Assembly: GCF_010723305.1 (NCBI RefSeq)
Contig: NZ_BLKW01000004.1
Location: 1,302,001 to 1,366,000, forward strand
Direction: 5' to 3'
DNA from: Mycobacterium botniense
GTDB lineage: Bacteria; Actinomycetota; Actinomycetes; Mycobacteriales; Mycobacteriaceae
Length of the DNA stretch: 64,000 bases
The position numbers and the translations under genes are program-made. The notes beneath the pieces are model-generated. The model was not told the DNA's origin. It saw only the letters and a program-made list of their open reading frames with translations, and ran no database searches. Below are positions 52,257-60,768 of the stretch, piece after piece (the stretch's first letter is position 1; the number at the start of each line of letters is the position of its first letter).

Positions 52257-53260
52257 CGCTGGCGGATTGGTCGATCGGTGTGCTGTGGATCGGTCTGACG
52301 CTGTACGTGCTGCTCGCCGGCGCGGACTTCGGCGGCGGATTCTGGGACCTGTTCGCCGGCGGGAGCGAACGGGGCCGCGCGCAGCGAACACTGATCGAGC
52401 ACTCGATTGGCCCGGTGTGGGAGGCGAACCATGTGTGGCTGATATTCGTGTTGGTGCTGCTGTGGACCGCGTTTCCCCCGGTGTTCGCCGCCGTCATGTC
52501 CACCCTGTACATACCGCTGACGCTGGTGGCGCTGGGCATTATCGTGCGCGGCGCGGGTTTCGCGTTCCGCAAGGCAAGTGATGAGCTCGGGCAGCAGCGG
52601 CTGTTCGGCGCCGCGTTCGCGTTGTCCTCGGTGATCACGCCATTCTGTTTGGGCGCCGTGGCCGGCGGCATCGCGTCGGGCCGCGTGCCGGCCGGGTTGG
52701 CGCGCGGCGACCTCCTCAACAGCTGGTGGAACCCGAGTTCGATACTGGGCGGCACGCTCGCGGTCGGCGCGGCCGCCTATCTGGCGGCCACCTACCTGTG
52801 CGCAGACGCGCAGCGTGAGGGCCAGAGTGCGCTCGTCGACGCATTCCGGCTGCGGGCGCTGGCGACGGGTGCGGTGCTGGGCGTCGCGGCACTCGGGGGT
52901 GTCGCGGTGCTGCACGCCGACGCGCCACGTCTGTTTCACGGCCTGACACATCGCGCATTTCCCCTGATCATCGCCTCAGCAGCGGCGGGTGTGGCCTCGC
53001 TGTTGCTGCTGCTGACCCGCCGTTATCTGGCGGTACGGCTGACCGCAGCGTTTGCTGTGGGCACCCTGCTGTGGGGGTGGGCCGTTGCTCAGTACCCCTA
53101 CCTGCTCGTCCCGGATGTGACCATCGGCGATGCTGCAGCCAATCGGGCTGTCCTCACAGCTATGTTGATCGCGCTGGGTTGCGGCGCGCTGGTGCTGATT
53201 CCGTCGCTGCTATGGCTGTTTGTGATCTTCCAGCGCCAGCGGCCGGGGACCGTGCGCTGA
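52253..53260 (+). CDS. cydB: cytochrome bd-type quinol oxidase subunit II
   Basis: 335 residues from ATG at 52253, overlapping the subunit I stop. SIGVLWIGLTLYVLLAGADF, GGGFWDLFAGG and IGPVWEANHVWLIFVLVLLW are the family's N-terminal motifs. Eight hydrophobic segments follow (for example LIIASAAAGVASLLLLLTRR). Subunit II packs against subunit I to stabilise the oxidase. No cydDC exporter genes lie here, unlike the canonical locus. Confidence 0.9.
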   Translation: MTLADWSIGVLWIGLTLYVLLAGADFGGGFWDLFAGGSERGRAQRTLIEHSIGPVWEANHVWLIFVLVLLWTAFPPVFAAVMSTLYIPLTLVALGIIVRGAGFAFRKASDELGQQRLFGAAFALSSVITPFCLGAVAGGIASGRVPAGLARGDLLNSWWNPSSILGGTLAVGAAAYLAATYLCADAQREGQSALVDAFRLRALATGAVLGVAALGGVAVLHADAPRLFHGLTHRAFPLIIASAAAGVASLLLLLTRRYLAVRLTAAFAVGTLLWGWAVAQYPYLLVPDVTIGDAAANRAVLTAMLIALGCGALVLIPSLLWLFVIFQRQRPGTVR

Positions 53261-53295
53261 ACAGCCGCGCCGGTGTGTGGGGGCAAGCCTGCGCC

Positions 53296-54573
53296 TCACA
53301 GCCGGGTGTAGTGCTCGATGTCTTCGGAAAAGTCGGCCAGCGCAGCCTCGGTCAGTGACGGACGTGTCTCGTTGACCGCCGTCAGATAGTCGTTGGTGCA
53401 GGCGGGCTCGCCGCGGCGGAATTCGATCTCGCGCTCGAACCCGAACTGTGCGCCCTTGCGCGCGGCGAACTCGATATCGGCCGGGGTGAACATTTCCGTG
53501 GCAGCGACCAACGCCCCGACATCAACCGACTCCGCCGCCGGACCCAGATACCGAGTCCAGATCGCCGCTCGCGCCGTCGCATCCGGCGGTCCGATCGGAA
53601 TGACGTAGTCGAATCGGCCTGGCCGCAGGAATGCCGAATCCAGCGAGCGCACCGAGTTCGTTGCGCAGATCAGTAGTCGGTTGTCGCGCTGACGAAACGC
53701 GGGAATCAACTTCAGCAGCTCGTTGGTGACGCCGTGCGCGGGATCGGACCGGCCCCCGGAACGTGAGCCGGCGACCTCCTCGACTTCGTCGATGAACACC
53801 ACGACGGCGTCCAGCTCCATCAGCGTGGTGAACGCTTCACGCAACGCGGCCGCCATGGCCATGGCCGGGGTCGCCAATCGTGACGGGAACAGTTCGACGA
53901 ACGGCCATCCGAGCCGGCCGGCGACCGCTTTGGCGAAACTGGTTTTGCCGGTACCCGGGGGGCCGAACAGAATCACCGCTTGAGGTGGTGAGACCCCGTA
54001 CCGCTGAGCGGCGTCCGGCTCTGTCAGCGGCAACACGATTCGCCGGTCAATGATCTGCTTTTCGGATTCCATCCCCGCCATCGCCTGCCACAGGCCCCGT
54101 GGCATGGCCTGTGCGCCGAGTTCGGCCAGCAGACCGGCGTCCGAGGCGCCGCTATGGTCGACCTTTTCAAAAAACACCAGCTCACCACGCTCGTGGTAGC
54201 CCGAGTTGCGCAGCGCGGTCGTCCCGGCGCCTCCGGGAGGCAGCAGCGCACCGATCCGCCGGACGCCCAGGCTGCGTAGCCGGGTTTCCAACTCGCCGAG
54301 CAGTGCGCTGCCGATCCCTCGATTCCGCCACCGGCTACTCAGCCCCACCGTCACGATCCATGCCCGTTCACCCTGGAACTGGGCGACCGCGATACCGGCC
54401 AGCTCGTCACCGACCACGGCGACCACCGCGGGCTGCCCCGACCTGGCCGCCGCCACCACCTCGGAGACCGCGAAGACCGGCGAAGGCTCACCGGGATGAC
54501 GGCTTTGATCCCACACCGAAATCGCCTGGTCCAAGTCGTCGGCGTGAAAGTCGCGAAGCCGCCACGGGGGCAT
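53296..54573 (-). CDS. GNAT acetyltransferase fused to an AAA+ ATPase
   Basis: 425 residues from ATG at 54573 (a GTG at 54627 is possible). Residues 1-140 form a GNAT domain: WIVTVGLSSRWRNRGIGSAL holds the acetyl-CoA loop. Residues about 170-425 form an AAA+ ATPase of the classical CDC48/FtsH type: FGPPGTGKTSFAKAVAGRLG (Walker A), VVVFIDEVEEV (Walker B), NRLLICATNSV (sensor 1) and LDSAFLRPGRFDYVIPIGPP (second region of homology). The fusion suggests an ATPase whose action is coupled to acetylation of a protein or small molecule. The target is unknown. Confidence 0.88.
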   Translation of the reverse strand: MPPWRLRDFHADDLDQAISVWDQSRHPGEPSPVFAVSEVVAAARSGQPAVVAVVGDELAGIAVAQFQGERAWIVTVGLSSRWRNRGIGSALLGELETRLRSLGVRRIGALLPPGGAGTTALRNSGYHERGELVFFEKVDHSGASDAGLLAELGAQAMPRGLWQAMAGMESEKQIIDRRIVLPLTEPDAAQRYGVSPPQAVILFGPPGTGKTSFAKAVAGRLGWPFVELFPSRLATPAMAMAAALREAFTTLMELDAVVVFIDEVEEVAGSRSGGRSDPAHGVTNELLKLIPAFRQRDNRLLICATNSVRSLDSAFLRPGRFDYVIPIGPPDATARAAIWTRYLGPAAESVDVGALVAATEMFTPADIEFAARKGAQFGFEREIEFRRGEPACTNDYLTAVNETRPSLTEAALADFSEDIEHYTRL

Positions 54574-54747
54574 GCGTACACGCTGCACAGCAGCTGAGCC
54601 GAGCGGACCACCCCCGCGGGTGGTCACAGGGGGGACTCGCCGGCCTGCGCATCACGTAAACTGCTGGTGCTGTGCATTCTCGCCGCTGTGCGCAGCCGTC
54701 CGCCGCCCTGATGCGGTCGGTCGGCGAGGTGAGCGGTTGAGCGGCCC

Positions 54748-55473
54748 GTGACCGTGCGGATCGGCACCTCCGGCTGGTCGTATGACCATTGGGCCGGCGT
54801 GCTCTACCCGCCGGGTTTGTCCACGGCGCGCCGGCTTGCCCGCTACGCCGAGGTGTTCAACACCGTAGAGCTCAATTCCAGTTTCTATCGGTGGCCCACC
54901 GAATCACGCTTCGCCGGGTGGCGCAACCAGCTGCCGGAGGGGTTCACCATGTCGGTCAAGGCTCATCGCGGGCTCACACACTACCGTCGGCTGGCTTCCC
55001 CCGAACCCTGGGTGCAGCGATTCGAACGATGCTGGCGCACCTTAGGTGATCGCTGCGGGGTGCTGCTGGTGCAGCTGCATCCCGGGCAGCACCGTGACGA
55101 CGCCCGCCTCGACTACTTTCTGAGTTGTCTGCCTGCGTGGATCCGGGTTGCTGTCGAACTGCGCCACCCGTCGTGGAACGATCCGGCGGTCTATGCGCTG
55201 CTGGAACGCCGCCGGGCAGCCTATGTCGTGATGAGTGGTGCAGGTCTGCCCTGCGTCCCGCGTACCACGACCGATCTGGTGTATGTCCGGATGCACGGTC
55301 CCGACCCCGCTGAAATGTACACCGGATCCTATTCCGCCGACGAGTTGCGCCGATGGGCCGACCGGATTGCCCGCTGGCGTGCCGAAGGTAAGGACGTCTG
55401 GGTGTATTTCAATAATGACCCGCACGGCCACGCTGTCCGCAATGCCCTGGCGCTGCGCCAGCTGTTGAGTTGA
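54748..55473 (+). CDS. DUF72 family protein
   Basis: 241 residues from GTG at 54748. VRIGTSGWSYDHWAGVLYPP, VELNSSFYRWPT, GFTMSVKAHRGLTHYRRL, VAVELRHPSW and VYVRMHGPDPAEMYTGSYS are the DUF72 motifs, a TIM-barrel family related in fold to endonuclease IV-type enzymes. Biochemical function unknown. Confidence 0.92.
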   Translation: MTVRIGTSGWSYDHWAGVLYPPGLSTARRLARYAEVFNTVELNSSFYRWPTESRFAGWRNQLPEGFTMSVKAHRGLTHYRRLASPEPWVQRFERCWRTLGDRCGVLLVQLHPGQHRDDARLDYFLSCLPAWIRVAVELRHPSWNDPAVYALLERRRAAYVVMSGAGLPCVPRTTTDLVYVRMHGPDPAEMYTGSYSADELRRWADRIARWRAEGKDVWVYFNNDPHGHAVRNALALRQLLS

Positions 55474-55564
55474 GCGCCGAGTAGTCTGAAGCCAAGCCCT
55501 GCGCCGCGGTGCCGCACCCACGGGCCCGGCTTGTGTGTCAATACCGCAGAACGGAGCATCCGCC

Positions 55565-56797
55565 ATGTCAATCTCGACCACAATCGTCATCGCCGGTGGT
55601 GGGCTTGCGGGGGCTAAAGCTGCAGAAGCGCTGCGCGACAATGATTTCGACGGAAGCATCGTGCTCTTCGCCGACGAGGAACACCTGCCCTACGAGCGGC
55701 CGCCGCTGTCCAAGGAATTCTTGGCCGGCAAGAAATCGTTACCCGACTTCACCGTGCACGACTCAGCCTGGTATCGCGACCATGACATTGACCTGCGGCT
55801 GGGCACGGGTGTTACTTCGGTCGACCCGTCCGCGCACGTGGTCGGCGTCGCCGACGGCGGCACCGTCAGATACGACAAGCTGTTGTTGGCCACCGGATCG
55901 CGGCCCCGGCGCCCACCCATATCCGGTGCCGATGCCGACAGTCTTTACTACCTGCGTACATTCGACGATGCTCAGCGGCTGAATTCTGCTTTGGGTCAAG
56001 CATCTTCGCTCGCGGTGGTGGGTGCAGGCTGGATTGGCCTCGAAGTCGCTGCCAGCGCCCGTCAGCGCGGCGTGGACGTCACCGTAGTCGAAACCACCCG
56101 ACAACCGTTGATGACTGCACTCGGTGAAGAAGTCGGCGCCATATTCGCCGGGCTGCACCGCGACCACGGTGTGGACCTGCGGCTCGGCGTGCAGGTCGAC
56201 GAGATCTTTTCCGCCGACGACAAGTCCACCGGTCTACGGCTGCGTGACGGCTCGACGGTCATTGCCGACATTGTGCTGGTGGCGGTGGGTGCGCACACCA
56301 ACATCGAACTCGCCGAGCGAGCCGGTTTATCGGTGCGCGACGGCGGCGTGCTGGTCGACACATCGCTGCGCACCAGCGATACCGACATCTACGCCGTCGG
56401 CGACATCGCCGCCGCCGATCACCCGCTGTTCGGCACCCGCATCCGAACCGAGCACTGGGCCAATGCACTGAAGCAGCCCGCTGTCGCGGCAGCCGGGATG
56501 CTCGGCAGGCCAGCCGAATACGCGGAACTGCCCTATTTCTTCACCGACCAGTACGAGCTGGGGATGGAATATGTCGGACACGCTCCCGGCTATCAGCGGG
56601 TAGTGCTCCGCGGTGACGTCGCCGGCCGCGAGTTCGTCGCCTTCTGGCTCGACGGCGACAACCGGGTGCTGGCCGGGATGAACGTCAACGTCTGGGACGT
56701 GCTCGACGACGTCAAAAACCTGATCCGCTCGCAACGCCCCGTGGACACCGACCGGCTGGCTGACCCGCAGACGCCGCTCTCGGAATTACTGCGCTGA
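55565..56797 (+). CDS. ferredoxin reductase, FAD-dependent (Rv1869c-like)
   Basis: 410 residues from ATG at 55565. IVIAGGGLAGAKAAEALRDN is the FAD loop, YERPPLSKEFLAGKK the family signature, LAVVGAGWIGLEVAASARQR the NAD(P)H loop, and TDIYAVGDIAAADHPLFGTR the second FAD-binding site. It belongs to the rhodocoxin/putidaredoxin-reductase group that supplies electrons to [2Fe-2S] or [3Fe-4S] ferredoxins and thus to P450s. It could serve the CYP125 and CYP140 enzymes of this window, though no ferredoxin gene is adjacent. Confidence 0.93.
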   Translation: MSISTTIVIAGGGLAGAKAAEALRDNDFDGSIVLFADEEHLPYERPPLSKEFLAGKKSLPDFTVHDSAWYRDHDIDLRLGTGVTSVDPSAHVVGVADGGTVRYDKLLLATGSRPRRPPISGADADSLYYLRTFDDAQRLNSALGQASSLAVVGAGWIGLEVAASARQRGVDVTVVETTRQPLMTALGEEVGAIFAGLHRDHGVDLRLGVQVDEIFSADDKSTGLRLRDGSTVIADIVLVAVGAHTNIELAERAGLSVRDGGVLVDTSLRTSDTDIYAVGDIAAADHPLFGTRIRTEHWANALKQPAVAAAGMLGRPAEYAELPYFFTDQYELGMEYVGHAPGYQRVVLRGDVAGREFVAFWLDGDNRVLAGMNVNVWDVLDDVKNLIRSQRPVDTDRLADPQTPLSELLR

Positions 56798-56811
56798 CTT
56801 CAGGCGCATGC

Positions 56812-58938
56812 TCAGCCAGCGGCGGGACAGCGGCTCACGGGAACCCAGCCCCGGTTGATGACACCGGGCAACCGCAGCGCCTGTAGACGCTCCCGTTCCG
56901 CGCGTCGGCGTTTCACCCGCAACCGGGCATCAGCCGGCATGGCCAAAAGTTCCTCGCAGGTCAGGTAGTACACGTCATCGAGCGTATCGATGACGTCCGC
57001 ACACGCGTGTCGAGACCCCAGCTCGCGCAGTGCCGTTCTGAGTTCATTGGTGAACCGCATCGTCGCGTCACGGGCCAGTTCTCGGGATGCGACACAGTTG
57101 GTCGCCAACCGTCCCGGCAGTGTCGACCGCTCCGGAGCGCCCAGCGGGGGCAGCGCCGCTGCGGAGTGCGCCGCGGCCGCCAGCAGCATCAGCGGATCGT
57201 CGCCGAATGTCGGATTGGCGAGCTCCACTTCCCCGGGCCCCCGGTGCCCGACCCGGGTGAGGGTGGCGTCGACAGCCGCCGCGGCCGCCGGGGACCGGGC
57301 ACGGATGCTGCCGAGGTCGCCGGCGCGCGCCATCGCCGCCAGTCGCGGGTCGGCGCGCAGGATTTCCGCCAGCGGCGCGATCTCAGCGTCCACCCGACTG
57401 CTTTCCACGATGGCGCTGATGCCCGGAACGGAGTTGATCTGGCCGGTGCGGCTGTGCCGGAGCGCTGCCGCCGTGACACCGGAGTCGATCACCCACAGCG
57501 CCGTCATAATCCAGCCCTGGTGGATGCGGTCGCGCAACATCCGAATCCGTGTCTGCAGCCCGGCATCGGTCAGAGCGGCCAGCTGGGCCGGATCGAGGTG
57601 TTCGGCGATCGCTGCCGTGCTGTAGGCCCGCGTGTCAGCCTTGAGATGCCGCAACACCATGAGAGCGCGTGCCACAATCCGGGGCTTGGCGAGCGGCCCG
57701 CGTAGTCGGCCCGCTCGCGGTGAACAATCCCAAGGCACGACAGGAGTCTGTGGTTGTCCGTTGCAGGCCTGCTGGGCGATAGCGTGCAGATCCCACCCGG
57801 GCAACTGGGAGGCGGCGACCATGTTGACTGACACCCCGGCGTAGAGCCGATGACCGAACACCGCGAGGGCTCTGCTCCCCCACTCGTTGGCGACCACAGT
57901 GTCCAGCGCCATCACCTGACCCATCACCCGAGCCGCCGCGCGCAGGCCGGATACCTGGACATCCAGCGTCATCGGGGTCAGCGGCTCGGGCAGCGCCCGA
58001 TTCAGACCTGTACAGCTGAAGGTCGGGAATCGGGGGTCGATTCGGTCGTCGAACTCGCCTTCCAGCCCGTCGGGTGCTGCACAGTGCAGGGGCATGCCGT
58101 CGGATGGCGCCAACCGCGGTGTCACCTCGGCCGGTAACGACACATGGCCGCGCACGCTGACCGCGCCGGCTGCGCTGAGCCTTCGCCCAGCGAGTCCACG
58201 GGCGGTGTCCGCCACCGCCTGCGACGCTGTCCAGCCGAAGTCGAACACCCAACGCTCTTGCACCGCAGCAAGGTCCATGTCAGGTGTCAGCCCTGTCCAG
58301 CTGCGAATACCTTGGAGCCGCGGTCTCGGGTTAACTGAGCGCAGCAGCCGCCAGGCCGTGAACGTGTTCGTCGCGTCGGGCGGCGCCACATCGACGGCAC
58401 CGGTGCGGTTGGTATTGACCGCCAACACCAGAAAACGGACCAGATCATCAACATGGAGCAGCCGCACCGGCTGCGGTGACACCCTGGCGCGCAGCAGGGT
58501 AGCCACGGTACGGCACACCATCCAGTCGAGTTGCCGGCCCATCAGCGGTGCTGCCCGGACGATCAGGCTCGGCGCCCATCCGGTGGACACCAGCATCTCG
58601 GCGTGCCGGTAGAGCGACGGATGCCCGGCAGCGTGGGATAAAAAAAGCAGCCGGGCACCTGCCCGAGCCGCCGCATGGGTCACGTGGACAACACCGTTGA
58701 TGCCTGCACTGCCCGGGGCGTCATTATCGATTGGGGCGAGATGGATGACCACATCGGCCTCGTCCGCCAGATGCTGAAGCACCGGGTCGCGCAGCGATGT
58801 GCACACAAAGTTGACGTCCGGATCCAGGCAGCGATGCCCATACGGTGCGATACCGCTGACCATGTGCCCCGCTGCCACAAGCTGCCGTGCGACTGATCGC
58901 CCGACCACCCCAGTGACACCTGTGATGAGGATCCGCAT
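56812..58938 (-). CDS. Rv1868-like protein with NAD-dependent epimerase N-domain
   Basis: 708 residues. The N-terminal 230 residues are an extended-SDR domain: MRILITGVTGVVGRSVARQL, ADVVIHLAPIDNDAPGSAGI and LLHVDDLVRFLVLAVNT. The large remainder (about 240-708) resembles the C-terminal part of Rv1868, with a swivelling-domain-like region (PGISAIVESSRVDAEIAPLA) and an arginine-rich end. Its role is unknown. It lies convergent to the ferredoxin reductase, as in M. tuberculosis. Confidence 0.85.
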   Translation of the reverse strand: MRILITGVTGVVGRSVARQLVAAGHMVSGIAPYGHRCLDPDVNFVCTSLRDPVLQHLADEADVVIHLAPIDNDAPGSAGINGVVHVTHAAARAGARLLFLSHAAGHPSLYRHAEMLVSTGWAPSLIVRAAPLMGRQLDWMVCRTVATLLRARVSPQPVRLLHVDDLVRFLVLAVNTNRTGAVDVAPPDATNTFTAWRLLRSVNPRPRLQGIRSWTGLTPDMDLAAVQERWVFDFGWTASQAVADTARGLAGRRLSAAGAVSVRGHVSLPAEVTPRLAPSDGMPLHCAAPDGLEGEFDDRIDPRFPTFSCTGLNRALPEPLTPMTLDVQVSGLRAAARVMGQVMALDTVVANEWGSRALAVFGHRLYAGVSVNMVAASQLPGWDLHAIAQQACNGQPQTPVVPWDCSPRAGRLRGPLAKPRIVARALMVLRHLKADTRAYSTAAIAEHLDPAQLAALTDAGLQTRIRMLRDRIHQGWIMTALWVIDSGVTAAALRHSRTGQINSVPGISAIVESSRVDAEIAPLAEILRADPRLAAMARAGDLGSIRARSPAAAAAVDATLTRVGHRGPGEVELANPTFGDDPLMLLAAAAHSAAALPPLGAPERSTLPGRLATNCVASRELARDATMRFTNELRTALRELGSRHACADVIDTLDDVYYLTCEELLAMPADARLRVKRRRAERERLQALRLPGVINRGWVPVSRCPAAG

Positions 58939-59058
58939 CGCGTTTCCTACCTCCCCCGGTGCTTACCTCGACAATAGGCACATTGGTGTGGTTGTGCGGG
59001 GCTTCGCACATGTAGCTGAGAACTGGGCTGGTCGCCGCGCCTCACGCCGGGCCGGTGA

Positions 59059-60531
59059 TCACTGCAAGGTGGCGGTCCCGTCCGGGTTGACCGCGACCTT
59101 GGCGCCGGCGATGTCCTCGCGCACGGTCACAGCCGCTGATGCGGGATCGGCGATCAGCGCCAGAGTGCGCGAGTCCTCTGGTGTCCGTACCGCCAGGAAA
59201 GCCTTCTCCGGTTGTCCGTCCCGATTGAACGGGGCCGTCCATGATTCAACCATGCCGACCCCATCCCACTCGATGACGGCCTGGCGGGTGGGCTCCCGGT
59301 CGATGGCCGGCTGAACGTCTTCCCAACGGAATTCCGACGGTGGCCGGGTGCCGTAAACGCCGACGCTGTGTTTCGTTAGGTAGCCGCCGTTGGCGGTTAT
59401 CAAGCCATACCGGCCGGGGTGGCTCACCAGCAATTCAGCCATGGTGGCGATGGAGTGGGTGACGTAATTGCTCCACGGGCCGCCGGCGAAGGTCAATCCG
59501 CCGGTCACCGTCAGCGGCCGGACCGGATCGTCGACCGCCAGGCCGAGCTCGGCCGCGGCGATCTGCACCGCGGAGGGAAAGCACGAGTACAGGTCAACGT
59601 AGTCGATGTCATCGATACCCAGTCCGGCCAGTTCCAGCGCACGGGCTCCGGCGATGCGGATGGCCGCAGAGCGGTGCAGCTCGTCGCGCTCGGCGATGGC
59701 GTAGGTGTCGTGCCCGTCGGTGCCGGCGTACGGGTAGACCCAACGGTCGCTGGGAATCTGCAGGCGAACCGCCGTCTCGACCGATGTCAAGACCAGCGCC
59801 GCGGCCTGGTCGACCATGTTGTTGGAGTTCATCAGTTTGGTATAGGGCCAGCTGATCACCCGGTTGGCAGGGCTGGGCTGCCAGATCTCCTCGGCGGTGA
59901 GGGGTTGGCGAATCCAGGCATGCGGATTGTTCACCGCGACGGCGTTGAACCGCGCCCACAGTTCGCCGATACGCCTGCGGTGATCCTCAATCGGCTCACC
60001 GGCCGCTATGCGCAGTGCCTGCTCGAACATCGGGTATACGTATGCGGGCCGGTCCAGGCCGATCCGCAGCTCAGCCGGCCCGGCCAGCGGCACGTCATCG
60101 TCGGCAACGTCGGCCATCGGAACCGACTTGTCCTGACGCGTCCACGCCAGTTTGCCGCCGCGGGCCCGCAGCTGCATCTTGGTGCGCCACGTTTCGGCGC
60201 CGGCAATCAGTACTACTCCGGCGCGCCCGTCCTGGATGTCCCGGCATGCCCGGTTGACCAGCGCCTGCGGCACGTTGCCGCCCACACCGCTGTATCCGGT
60301 GGCGGGACTGTCGGCACCGATGCGCTGCCCCAGCAGCAGCCCGGGATCGCGATAATGCGCTGAAAGCAGGTTCACCACGCGGATCGTGTCGACAGCTTCC
60401 AGCACCCGCGGCTCGGCGGCGTGGCGGGCCGCGGCGGCCATCAGATCGACCGGTTCCAGATAAGCCGTCTCGTCACGCTGGTTGACTTGGCCGTAGCCGA
60501 CCAGCACCGGTGTCTTCGGATCTGTTGGCAT
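59059..60531 (-). CDS. thiolase-superfamily acetyltransferase-like protein (Rv1867-like)
   Basis: 490 residues from ATG at 60531. TPVLVGYGQVNQRDETAYLE and GVGGNVPQALVNRACRDIQD are a thiolase N-domain. VYPYAGTDGHDTYAIAERDE, DYVDLYSCFPSAVQIAAAEL and LTVTGGLTFAGGPWSNYVTH form the C-domain. The position of the nucleophile cysteine is occupied by the GGNVPQ stretch, so classical thiolase chemistry is doubtful. Such SCP2-like members are thought to act as retro-aldolase-type or carrier proteins in lipid breakdown. Function inferred only. Confidence 0.85.
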   Translation of the reverse strand: MPTDPKTPVLVGYGQVNQRDETAYLEPVDLMAAAARHAAEPRVLEAVDTIRVVNLLSAHYRDPGLLLGQRIGADSPATGYSGVGGNVPQALVNRACRDIQDGRAGVVLIAGAETWRTKMQLRARGGKLAWTRQDKSVPMADVADDDVPLAGPAELRIGLDRPAYVYPMFEQALRIAAGEPIEDHRRRIGELWARFNAVAVNNPHAWIRQPLTAEEIWQPSPANRVISWPYTKLMNSNNMVDQAAALVLTSVETAVRLQIPSDRWVYPYAGTDGHDTYAIAERDELHRSAAIRIAGARALELAGLGIDDIDYVDLYSCFPSAVQIAAAELGLAVDDPVRPLTVTGGLTFAGGPWSNYVTHSIATMAELLVSHPGRYGLITANGGYLTKHSVGVYGTRPPSEFRWEDVQPAIDREPTRQAVIEWDGVGMVESWTAPFNRDGQPEKAFLAVRTPEDSRTLALIADPASAAVTVREDIAGAKVAVNPDGTATLQ

Positions 60532-60768
60532 GGGCTCACCTTCCGTGACTCTGGCAACGCAGCGACACACCTCGAACGTAACCCGGCGCCACCTCAGGCC
60601 CTAGCGCCCGTCCCGGGCGCTCGACCCGCACGGGTGTGACCGGCGTGGTGTTTGGCGGAGCGCCCATCCTGCTCAGTGCGCTCTCGGCGACGGATTCCTG
60701 CCGGTCACGTGAGTTCAGTCACATCGGCATTGTGCTCGTGCCAAGCGGTGTTTACGGGGGCGCGCACA

